Shown here in pieces: positions 24,777 to 31,950 of a stretch of 64,000 nucleotides of DNA (positions within the stretch are counted from its first letter, which is position 1; every line of letters begins with the position of its first letter). This stretch comes from Coprobacillus sp. CAG:698 (GTDB taxonomy: Bacteria > Bacillota_I > Bacilli_A > ML615J-28 > CAG-698): contig HF988734.1 in the NCBI GenBank assembly GCA_000431235.1, positions 124,001 through 188,000 of the forward strand, written 5' to 3'. The notes under the pieces were generated by a model. That model worked only from the letters and a program-made list of their open reading frames with translations. It did no database searches and was not told where the DNA came from. Position numbers and translations under genes: made by a program.

Positions 24777-27662
24777 ATGGAAAATAGTTATAATAATTTG
24801 TTAGAAGAAGCGTATAGCTGTCTTGCCTCAAAAAACTATAAAAAAGCAATAAATATATTTGAAAGAATATTAGAAACTGACAAAAATTCATATGAAGCTT
24901 TGTTTGGATTGATTCTAGTTCAAAACAAGTGTAGTTCTAAGGAGTTATTTTTAAACAATATAGAATTAGTATCAAGTAACATTGATAGCCTTGATAAAGT
25001 AATTGAATTATGTGATAAAGATATTGATATAAAAGAAATAATACATCCAATAAGTTTGGCATTGTTTAAAAATATTAATGAAATAAATGAAGAAAGTTGT
25101 ATTATAATTTTAGACTTCTTAGTAAAATATAATTATGATAATACTAACTTTGAAAGAGAAAAGTTAATTGATTATGCTATTATGAATAGTAATATCATAA
25201 TCTTTAATAAAGTAATCAAATTATTAGATAATGAGTCTCAAGTTTTATACAAAGTGAAAATGCAAAAAAGTTTACTTCAAAAGAAACATTTTGAGGAAGC
25301 AAAAGCATTAGCTTTAGAAACATTAAATGTTGATAAAAACAATGATGATTCTTTATACACTTTATTTTGCACATATATAGGTGATAGAAATATAATAGAA
25401 GCACTTGATTGTGAGGCATATAAATTAATTGATAAAGTTATAGTTTGCGAGAAAATACCAAATAAATGTGTTAGAAAATTATATAATGAAATTATTAATC
25501 TTGATTATATTGAAGGTAAAACTAATGCCTTAGATAAAATAATTAAAAGAATAAAAAATGATAATGAGTTAAAAAGTAATTTATCATTTAAGATAGCTAA
25601 GAATTTAAAAGAAGAAAAACACTATGATGAAGCAATAAAGTTCTATAATTATTTTATTGAAAGTACAGATACAAATCAAGAGTTAGGTTACGAAGGTTTA
25701 CTACTTTGTAAGTATAAATGTGAGGACGTAAAAAAATTAGCTAAGTCTAAAACAAGTTTTGCAAAGTCAAATGAATATGAGCGTCTTCTAACAAGTGCTA
25801 ATCAAAATAATAATAAAGAACTCTACAGAAAATATTATGATTGCGAGAAAATTTGGGTTAGAAATATAAACTTAAAGCGTAAAATAAAAACAGCAATTTG
25901 TTTGCTTATATTTCTAGTAGTTGGAATAATGAGTTTAATTCTATATGTGAATATAGGTGGAGAAATAAAAGTAATAACTGAACCAACTGAAACAGAAGAA
26001 GGAGTTATTGGTAGATATGTATTTGGAAAAAAGAAGGAAGAAATAACGATAGAACCTTTATCTGATGAAAAGTATAAAGAAAAAATAACTAAAGAACCCA
26101 CATGTGAAGGAAATGGAACTAAAACATATACATATAAAAAGTACAGAAATAAACTTAGTTTTACTATTGAAATTCCAGCAAAAGGACATGATTATAGTTC
26201 ATGGAAATTAGGTTTACTTCCAACATTAGAAAAAGAAGGAAGTGCATATAGAGAATGTCTAAATGATAAGCTACACAAAGAAGAAACATCGATGCCTATT
26301 TTAGATGATAAACACTATCAATATAAAATTATAAAGCAAAAAACTTGTACTGAAGATGGATTAAGAAAATGTATATATAAAATAGATGATGATACATTAG
26401 AATTTGAAAGTATAATAGCTAAAGGACATGAATATGAACGATGGGATTTTGATATAATTCCTACATTAGAAGAAGAAGGAAAAATGTCAAGAGTATGCAA
26501 GAATGATAGAACACATATAGAAACTATAATCATTCCAAAGCTTAATACAACAGATTATAATATAAAAACAGTATATGAACCTACGTGTGAAGAAAAAGGG
26601 TTGATATTATGCGAATATGATAAAGATGGTACAGGGTATATATTTGAAGGGACAACTCCAGCAAAAGGACATGAATATGATCAATGGAATGTTGTTGAAA
26701 AACCGACAACTGAAGAAGAAGGGATAATATCAAGAGTATGTAAGAATGATAGTAAGCATATAGAAACTAAAAAATTGCCATTACTTGATGATGTTAACTA
26801 TACACAAGAAGTGCAAAAAGAGGCGACATGTACAGAAACAGGGGAAGTCATTTATACATATATAATAAATGACGAGAGAATCGTATTTGAAGATATAATA
26901 CCGACTAAAGAACATGATTATATAAAATATGCGTGTAGTAAATGCGGAAAACAAAGAGAATATTATATAGAAGATGGATATTTATACTTTGGCTCATATC
27001 CTCAAATAATAAAAGATGCAAGTGTAAATATTATAAGTAACGAGAAAGATGAAAATGGATACTTTACTGGTAGTGATGGCGAAAAATATGCCTTATTAAA
27101 AGCTGGTATATTAGAATATGAGGAATATGGAACTACATTTTCTGATGGAGAAAAAATAGAAAAAAACAAAGAATACTATTTCAAAGTTGAACCAATAAAA
27201 TGGAAAATTTTGGAAGATAAAGGTGGGAAAGTATTTGTATTTAGCGAATTAATTCTAGATGGTCATAGATTTGATGATAGTTCGAATGATTATAGTATAT
27301 CAAGTATAAGAAGTTGGCTAAATGATGAATTTTATAATATAACATTTACCGATAAACAAAAAGTTATAATTGAAAGTTCCACTTTAGATGATGTATCAAA
27401 TGTTACAGATAAAGTTTTTTTATTAAGCATAGAAGAAATAACAAAAGAATCTTATGGATTTTTAAATAATTACTATGAAATTGACGAAGAAAGATGTAAA
27501 GAAATGACTGACTATGCCAAAATAAAGGTTTCTAAAGAAAAATTGTATTGGTTGAGAACTCCTAGTTCTTATCATGGTTACGCTGTTTATGGTCGTGTTT
27601 ATTTTTGTAGTGTTGATAATGAAAATTGTGGTGTAGCTCCAGCTTTAGTTTTAAATAAATAA
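24777..27662 (+). CDS. TPR/TM/four-repeat/DUF6273 surface protein
   Basis: 961 residues from ATG 24777, six bases after GGAG. Residues 1-360 are helical with TPR-like units (NYKKAINIFERILETDKNSYEALFG, HYDEAIKFYNYFIES). One TM follows at about 370-400 (TAICLLIFLVVGIMSLILYV). Then come about four repeats of 70-75 residues with the pattern PTCxxxG...AKGHxYxxW...PTxEEEG..RxCKND..HxET..LPxLxxxxY. A C-SKCGK zinc-like pair follows, and a DUF6273-type end: YLYFGSYPQ, WKIL, SSIRSWLNDEFY, YWLRTPSS, CGVAPALVLN. Probable topology: TPR inside, repeats and DUF6273 outside. Function unknown. The same C-terminal module ends the TIR gene at the right edge. Confidence 0.8.
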   Translation: MENSYNNLLEEAYSCLASKNYKKAINIFERILETDKNSYEALFGLILVQNKCSSKELFLNNIELVSSNIDSLDKVIELCDKDIDIKEIIHPISLALFKNINEINEESCIIILDFLVKYNYDNTNFEREKLIDYAIMNSNIIIFNKVIKLLDNESQVLYKVKMQKSLLQKKHFEEAKALALETLNVDKNNDDSLYTLFCTYIGDRNIIEALDCEAYKLIDKVIVCEKIPNKCVRKLYNEIINLDYIEGKTNALDKIIKRIKNDNELKSNLSFKIAKNLKEEKHYDEAIKFYNYFIESTDTNQELGYEGLLLCKYKCEDVKKLAKSKTSFAKSNEYERLLTSANQNNNKELYRKYYDCEKIWVRNINLKRKIKTAICLLIFLVVGIMSLILYVNIGGEIKVITEPTETEEGVIGRYVFGKKKEEITIEPLSDEKYKEKITKEPTCEGNGTKTYTYKKYRNKLSFTIEIPAKGHDYSSWKLGLLPTLEKEGSAYRECLNDKLHKEETSMPILDDKHYQYKIIKQKTCTEDGLRKCIYKIDDDTLEFESIIAKGHEYERWDFDIIPTLEEEGKMSRVCKNDRTHIETIIIPKLNTTDYNIKTVYEPTCEEKGLILCEYDKDGTGYIFEGTTPAKGHEYDQWNVVEKPTTEEEGIISRVCKNDSKHIETKKLPLLDDVNYTQEVQKEATCTETGEVIYTYIINDERIVFEDIIPTKEHDYIKYACSKCGKQREYYIEDGYLYFGSYPQIIKDASVNIISNEKDENGYFTGSDGEKYALLKAGILEYEEYGTTFSDGEKIEKNKEYYFKVEPIKWKILEDKGGKVFVFSELILDGHRFDDSSNDYSISSIRSWLNDEFYNITFTDKQKVIIESSTLDDVSNVTDKVFLLSIEEITKESYGFLNNYYEIDEERCKEMTDYAKIKVSKEKLYWLRTPSSYHGYAVYGRVYFCSVDNENCGVAPALVLNK

Positions 27663-27677
27663 AATAAATATAATAAA

Positions 27678-27731
27678 AAAAGCACCCTTTATTACCATAG
27701 TTCCCATAAGGAAATTATGGTAAAGGTGCAA
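27678..27731 (-). terminator. Terminator of the minus-strand AAA/DUF4143 gene
   Basis: Read on the minus strand, a long hairpin closes with GCACC/GGTGC and ends in seven T. It lies between convergent genes. Confidence 0.7.
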
Positions 27732-27742
27732 AGTATAGAGTC

Positions 27743-27770
27743 AGGTGTGGCGTAATGTCACACCTTTTAT
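27743..27770 (+). terminator. Terminator of the surface-protein gene
   Basis: AGGTGTG/CACACCT perfect stem with a short TTTTAT tail. The remaining bases to 27950 show no gene. Confidence 0.7.
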
Positions 27771-27914
27771 CTTGATGTTTTATTTGTTTTATTCTGCATC
27801 ATTAGTGAATTAGTTACGTTGTGAAATTTTTATAAAAAGAAATTATAATATCTAAAAGTAACAATTCTTTGTAGTTGACATATATTTTAAATTCTAATAG
27901 AATAATTTAAATTA

Positions 27915-27952
27915 CCCAAAACTGTAATTTTTTTATTTTTGGGAAGTGATTT
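27915..27952. repeat. Left copy of a palindromic repeat bracketing the AAA/DUF4143 gene
   Basis: Begins CCCAAAA and ends TTTTTGGGAAGTGATTTA, with a T-rich middle; the two ends are inverted copies of each other. Nearly the same sequence in the same orientation occurs at 29184-29222. It touches the gene's stop codon. Confidence 0.7.
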
Positions 27953-29144
27953 AATTATCTAGTAACCAATCAGCAACATCAACAATTTTTATACCTTCAT
28001 ATTGATATTCAGGATTTCTTGTTCGTGCGATTATCATTTTGGGATAAGCATCCCTTATTTTAAGCAAAGACTCAACTTCTCGGTTGAAAGTGTCAGGAGG
28101 GGTTATGTTGTCTGAAACTTGAATATAAATCTTTTCATTCCTTTTTATTGCTACAAAGTCTATCTCTTTTTTATATAAAACACCAACGTAAACTTCATAA
28201 CCACGTCTTAATAATTCTATGGCTACAATATTTTCAATTACTCTACCATTATCTAAATTTTTTGTGCCTAGTTTAGCATAACGGAAAGTATGGTCACTTA
28301 GATAATATTTATCATTAGATGCAAGATATTTTTTACCTTTAATATCATATCTGCAGAACTTATAAAAAGCGAAAGCGTTACAAAGATAAGATAAATAGTT
28401 GCTAACTGTTTTATGATTGATTTTATCTTTGTTTGATATAAGAGTGTCGGTAATATTTCTTGCTGATGTTAAGTTAGATACATTATCCATTAAGAATTGA
28501 GAAATTCTATCCATTAGAGCAGGATTCTTAATATTATATTTCTGACGTATATCTCTTAAAATTAAAGTATCAAAAACATTTTCGATATATTCGTATTTAT
28601 CTTCTTGTTCTTTATACAAGTAAGAACCTGCCATACCACCTTCGAGCATATAACTATCAAAAGCAGTGTAATTATCTGTTAAACCAAAGTAATTTACATA
28701 TTCACTAAAAGAAAAAGGATATACTTTAATTTCAAAAGTTCTGCCCGTAAAAAGTGTTGCGAGATCCGAACTGAGTAGAAAAGCATTTGAACCTGTAATA
28801 TAAATATCGTACATTTCCGTTGCATGCAAATTGTTGATGCATAACTCAAATTTATTGCACATTTGAATTTCGTCAATCAAAACGAAATTGTCTTTGCCAT
28901 CTACATAATTAGTTTCGATATATTCATTAAGAGCTTTGTATTCTTTAAGATTATCATATTTTGATAGATTGAAATTAATGTGAATAATATTTGCATTAGA
29001 AATGTTTTTCATAATATAGTCCATGAAGGCTTCTAATAATTTTGATTTTCCTGAACGTCTCACACCAGTTAACACTTTAATATCAGGAGTTCCAATAACG
29101 TTTATCATTTTCTTTAAGTATTGTTTTCTTTCAATTAGTTTCAT
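27951..29144 (-). CDS. AAA-family ATPase with DUF4143 C-terminus
   Basis: 397 residues. N-terminal AAA module: Walker A GVRRSGKSKLLEAF at about 26-39, Walker B NFVLIDEIQMC, sensor-1 region YDIYITGSNAFLLSSDLATLFTGR. The C-terminal half carries the DUF4143 nuclease-like fold with ELLRRGYEVYVGVLYKKEIDFVAIK (E..D.(V)..K core) and YIQVSDNITPPDTFNREV. Such genes are common, often laterally moved, and of uncertain function; toxin or phage-defence roles have been proposed. GAGGTGAT gives the ribosome site. It is monocistronic with its own promoter and is bracketed by near-identical palindromes, suggesting movement or autoregulation as a unit. Confidence 0.88.
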   Translation of the reverse strand: MKLIERKQYLKKMINVIGTPDIKVLTGVRRSGKSKLLEAFMDYIMKNISNANIIHINFNLSKYDNLKEYKALNEYIETNYVDGKDNFVLIDEIQMCNKFELCINNLHATEMYDIYITGSNAFLLSSDLATLFTGRTFEIKVYPFSFSEYVNYFGLTDNYTAFDSYMLEGGMAGSYLYKEQEDKYEYIENVFDTLILRDIRQKYNIKNPALMDRISQFLMDNVSNLTSARNITDTLISNKDKINHKTVSNYLSYLCNAFAFYKFCRYDIKGKKYLASNDKYYLSDHTFRYAKLGTKNLDNGRVIENIVAIELLRRGYEVYVGVLYKKEIDFVAIKRNEKIYIQVSDNITPPDTFNREVESLLKIRDAYPKMIIARTRNPEYQYEGIKIVDVADWLLDN

Positions 29145-29165
29145 AGAAAATCACCTCACAACATT

Positions 29166-29194
29166 ATTATACCATATATAATTCCCAAAATCAA
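29166..29194 (-). promoter_or_regulatory. Promoter and probable operator of the AAA/DUF4143 gene
   Basis: On the minus strand: -35 TTGATT (29194-29189), 17-base spacer, extended -10 TGGTATAAT (hexamer 29171-29166). The palindromic repeat at 29184-29222 covers the -35, the position of a repressor site. Confidence 0.75.
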
Positions 29195-29222
29195 ATTTTT
29201 TTCATTTTTGGGAAATGAATTT
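29184..29222. repeat. Right copy of the palindromic repeat bracketing the AAA/DUF4143 gene
   Basis: Begins CCCAAAA and ends TTTTTGGGAAATGAATTTA. It matches the 27915-27952 copy with only a few changes and two single-base gaps, in direct orientation, 1.27 kb apart. Confidence 0.7.
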
Positions 29223-29228
29223 ACAAAA

Positions 29229-29261
29229 GAAAAATCAGACTCTAATGAATCTGATTTTTTT
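29229..29261 (-). terminator. Terminator of the nitroreductase-flavodoxin-hslO operon
   Basis: AATCAGA/TCTGATT stem with A and T runs on both sides, so it can act on either strand; the operon ends 28 bases away on the minus strand. Confidence 0.85.
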
Positions 29262-29289
29262 GTTTGAAAGTTAAAATCTAATAGATTAT

Positions 29290-30156
29290 TTATTTTGTTA
29301 ATAAATCATAAATTTCTTGTAACTCTTTTACAGTAAAGATATATGCAGAGTTGCAGTAGTGACATACAACTTCAATATCTTTGTTTTCGTCAAGCATCTC
29401 TTTTATTTCTTTCTTTCCAAGTCTAATTAGACTTTGTTTGAATCTATCGTGAGAACATGGACAAGTAAATTTACAGTCTTCTTCTTCAAGGATTCTATAA
29501 TTATCTTTAAAGAATAATTTAATGATTCCTTCTAAGTCATTATTTAATAGTAAAGTAGAAAATTCTATATTGTCATTTAATACCTTTTCTAGATAAGAAA
29601 TAGTTTCTTCGCTTGCATTAGGTAGTAGTTGAATCATCATTCCTCCGCAAACACTACATGTGTTATCAACATCAAATTTTGAACCAAGAAGGATTGCTGA
29701 AGGGACTTGTTCACTATTCATAAGATAGTATGTAAAGTCTTTAGCCAAATCTCCTGTGATGATTTCTGTGCTAGATGTAAATAAATCGTTCATATGTAAA
29801 TCTTTGATAACATCAATGTAACCATTGCATCCTAAAGTTGTTATTTCATCAATCTTTCCAGATTTAGAGAATGTGATGTGAGGATTAGTTACATATCCAC
29901 GTACCTCTCCATGTCCATTTGCGTCAACAACAACTTGACCTATAGGACCATTACCATCAATTTTAATTGTTAGCGCTTGATCTTGTTTTAGTGTTCCTCC
30001 CATAAGTAGCCCAATAGTCATTGCTTTTCCTAGCACACTAGCAGCACTAGGCCATAAGTCGTGTTTTTTTATGGCTTCATTTACAACTGAAGTAGTTTCT
30101 GAAATGTATATTTTTACTTCTTCATTTAAGCCTAAAGCTTTAATCATTTTACTCAT
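29290..30156 (-). CDS. hslO: Hsp33 redox-regulated chaperone
   Basis: 288 residues. Cytosolic holdase switched on by oxidation of a four-cysteine zinc centre. The C-terminal centre is complete: CPC in FTCPCSHDRF and CHYC in VEVVCHYCNSAYIF, the CxC...CxxC Hsp33 motif. The N-terminal domain has GKAMTIGLLMGGTLKQDQ and GNGPIGQVVVDANGHGEVRGYV. A GGAGG six bases upstream picks the start at 30156; a longer frame to 30213 has no such site. It overlaps the flavodoxin gene by eight bases, so the two are co-translated. Confidence 0.96.
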   Translation of the reverse strand: MSKMIKALGLNEEVKIYISETTSVVNEAIKKHDLWPSAASVLGKAMTIGLLMGGTLKQDQALTIKIDGNGPIGQVVVDANGHGEVRGYVTNPHITFSKSGKIDEITTLGCNGYIDVIKDLHMNDLFTSSTEIITGDLAKDFTYYLMNSEQVPSAILLGSKFDVDNTCSVCGGMMIQLLPNASEETISYLEKVLNDNIEFSTLLLNNDLEGIIKLFFKDNYRILEEEDCKFTCPCSHDRFKQSLIRLGKKEIKEMLDENKDIEVVCHYCNSAYIFTVKELQEIYDLLTK

Positions 30157-30607
30157 ATTTGCCTCCATATATGTCGTTAATAAATTCATTAAATTTTTTG
30201 AAGTCTTTTTCATTAGGATGGTTTTTTTTAATGCCTCCTAATAGTTTTAATAAGCCAAAAGAATCATATCCATTGCACGAAAAAGTGCTAAGAAATTTGA
30301 TGCTTTTCTTTTTAATCTTTTTTTTGAGTTTGTTTCCGTAGTTAGTTATGTTTAATCCACACGTGTAGATGAGAAAAATCTTTTTTGGGTAGCCATTAGG
30401 TAAGCTATCTATTAAACTGTTTATTTTTTTATGAAATTTTTGGAAATAAATACCTGATGCAAAACCAATGATATCATAGTTTGAGTAATCTAAATTTTTC
30501 GTATTTGATACATCAATTAAGTCTATGTTATAACTTTTATCAATGCTTTCAAGTAGTTTTAGGGTATTATGATGATGAAAAGAAATATAATATATCGCTA
30601 TTTTCAT
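30149..30607 (-). CDS. Flavodoxin-like protein
   Basis: 152 residues. Flavodoxin fold: an opening IAIYYISFHHHNTLKLLESI strand-loop-helix where the FMN phosphate loop lies (short and His-rich rather than S/T-x-T-G-N-T), then YDIIGFASGIYFQKFHKKI and IFLIYTCGLN. It ends with HPNEKDFKKFNEFI, common in EFR-type flavodoxins. Start 30607 is preferred for a GGTG site; an ATG at 30619 is possible. It sits between the nitroreductase and hslO with overlaps on both sides. An electron-carrier role with the nitroreductase is inference. Confidence 0.8.
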   Translation of the reverse strand: MKIAIYYISFHHHNTLKLLESIDKSYNIDLIDVSNTKNLDYSNYDIIGFASGIYFQKFHKKINSLIDSLPNGYPKKIFLIYTCGLNITNYGNKLKKKIKKKSIKFLSTFSCNGYDSFGLLKLLGGIKKNHPNEKDFKKFNEFINDIYGGKYE

Positions 30608-30609
30608 TT

Positions 30610-31395
30610 TTACACCCATGTTAACTGATATTCTAATGTATATTCATTAGTATTTAACGTATCATCATTAAATGTAGTTAATTTATAACTGATATTAAAA
30701 TGATTAAGTGTAGTTTCAAGAAAGCACATAAGTATACCAATATCAATTAGATTTTGGTAGATGACTTTATCAAATGGCATTATTCCTCTTTTACATTTAT
30801 CATAGTAACGATAAACATACAGATTTTTATCATCTTCCTTAATAAACCATGGCTGGAGATTACAAGAACTTGGTGCAAACCTTGCAATGTTAATAATGCT
30901 TTCATAAGTATTGCAAGTTGATTCATATATTTGGCTAATTGGTTTTCGTTTTGCTTTAAACATATCTTTTCTAAAGTATGATGGAATAGTTTTTGATATA
31001 CCCATCATTGTAATAAAAGCAAGATTATCGTAAGTATTATCATTAACTTTGCCAATTCCAAACCACAATGTTCCAATATTTTGGTCGACTAAATATAAGT
31101 CAAGCTTTTCACCAAGGTAACCAATATTTTGTAAATAGTTTTGCTTTATTTCACTATAAAACAAAATACAATATTCTTCACCACGATTACAGTTTGTTTC
31201 TTCGCTAGAGACTATTCTTATTTTAGTATTAATATTTGGATATATGGATACTAACGAGTCGTAATACTTGTAAATAGAAGCAATTTCCTCAGTAGATATT
31301 TTATAAATACTTTTAAAAGGTGTTTTTGTAATGTTATCCCTAAAAAGGTGAAAGGACTTCCTTTTAAATATGCAATCATAATATGATTTATTCAT
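30610..31395 (-). CDS. Nitroreductase-family protein
   Basis: 261 residues. Matches the putative TM-nitroreductase subfamily: YYDCIFKRKSFHLFRD at the start (the R-K-S/R-xR-x-F opening of nitroreductases), SEIKQNYLQNIGYLGEKLDLYL, NIGTLWFGIG, and INIARFAPSSCNLQPWFI, the FMN-contact S-x-x-N-x-Q-P-W motif. FMN-dependent reduction of an unknown substrate. GGAGG lies before ATG 31395. First gene of the redox operon with the flavodoxin and hslO. Confidence 0.85.
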   Translation of the reverse strand: MNKSYYDCIFKRKSFHLFRDNITKTPFKSIYKISTEEIASIYKYYDSLVSIYPNINTKIRIVSSEETNCNRGEEYCILFYSEIKQNYLQNIGYLGEKLDLYLVDQNIGTLWFGIGKVNDNTYDNLAFITMMGISKTIPSYFRKDMFKAKRKPISQIYESTCNTYESIINIARFAPSSCNLQPWFIKEDDKNLYVYRYYDKCKRGIMPFDKVIYQNLIDIGILMCFLETTLNHFNISYKLTTFNDDTLNTNEYTLEYQLTWV

Positions 31396-31456
31396 AGTAG
31401 CCTCCATATAATATTCATTTTATCATAGGTTTTAGTAGAAATCAATAAGAGGTAAT

Positions 31457-31489
31457 AAAAAAATCTTTTAATATAAAAATATTAAAAGA
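31457..31489 (-). terminator. Terminator of the tRNA operon
   Basis: Perfect 11-base inverted repeat TCTTTTAATAT/ATATTAAAAGA with AAAA loop, followed on the minus strand by a T-run. A purely A-U stem apart from two G-C pairs. Confidence 0.8.
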
Positions 31490-31500
31490 ATAAATTCATA

Positions 31501-31575
31501 TGGCAGGGCTTACTGGATTCGAACTAGTGAATGGCAGGGTCAGAACCTGCTGCCTTACCGCTTGGCTAAAGCCCT
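31501..31575 (-). tRNA. tRNA-Gln (CUG anticodon)
   Basis: 75 bases, encoded CCA. Acceptor AGGGCTT pairs with AAGCCCT, discriminator G. Anticodon stem GCAGG/CCTGC with loop TTCTGAC gives anticodon CUG. The T stem ACTAG/CCAGT has one A-C mismatch that the sister tRNA-Gln at 31620 lacks. Confidence 0.93.
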
Positions 31576-31619
31576 ATATAAATAAAAAAACTATGTAGGG
31601 ACTAACATAGTAAATAAAA

Positions 31620-31694
31620 TGGCAGGGCTTACTAGATTCGAACTAGTGAATGACGGAGTCAAAGTCCGTTGCCTTACCGCTTGGCTAAAGCCCT
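31620..31694 (-). tRNA. tRNA-Gln (UUG anticodon)
   Basis: 75 bases, encoded CCA, same acceptor and D arm as the CUG copy. Anticodon stem ACGGA/TCCGT with loop CTTTGAC gives UUG. T stem ACTAG/CTAGT is perfect. Transcribed before the CUG copy. Confidence 0.96.
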
Positions 31695-31702
31695 ATAAAA
31701 AA

Positions 31703-31787
31703 TGGTGGAAGGGAGTGGATTCGAACCACCGAACTCGGAGAGAGTGGATTTACAGTCCACCGCGTTTAGCCACTTCGCTACCCTTCC
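31703..31787 (-). tRNA. tRNA-Tyr (GUA anticodon)
   Basis: 85 bases with long variable arm (class II), encoded CCA. Acceptor GGAAGGG/CCCTTCC, discriminator A. Anticodon loop CTGTAAA gives GUA. First gene of the three-tRNA transcript. Confidence 0.96.
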
Positions 31788-31808
31788 ATAGCATCAAAAC
31801 GCTCATAT

Positions 31809-31837
31809 ATTATACTATATATTTATTTGAATTGCAA
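31809..31837 (-). promoter_or_regulatory. Promoter of the tRNA operon
   Basis: Minus strand: -35 TTGCAA (31837-31832), 17-base spacer, -10 TATAAT (31814-31809), 22 bases before mature tRNA-Tyr. Confidence 0.85.
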
Positions 31838-31888
31838 GTGTTTTTTTAAAAAAACTACAAATATTTTCTTTGGAGAAGAAAAGATATC

Positions 31889-31917
31889 TTGAAAAGTAGA
31901 TTAATATATGGTATAAT
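31889..31917 (+). promoter_or_regulatory. Promoter of the lysyl-tRNA synthetase gene
   Basis: -35 TTGAAA (31889-31894), 17-base spacer, extended -10 TGGTATAAT (hexamer 31912-31917). Confidence 0.8.
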
Positions 31918-31950
31918 AATAAAAAAGTAATTTAATAAGAGGTGAAAGTT

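Noticed and set aside
29150..29230. CRISPR-like or insertion-sequence ends around the AAA/DUF4143 gene
   Set aside because: Only two repeat copies exist, there are no spacers, no transposase and no clear target duplication. Operators or a simple cassette fit better.
31619..31849. A 76-residue frame with GVDSNHRTRRE-like text across the tRNA genes
   Set aside because: This is the well-known false protein made by translating tRNA genes on the wrong strand. The tRNA structures explain the sequence fully.
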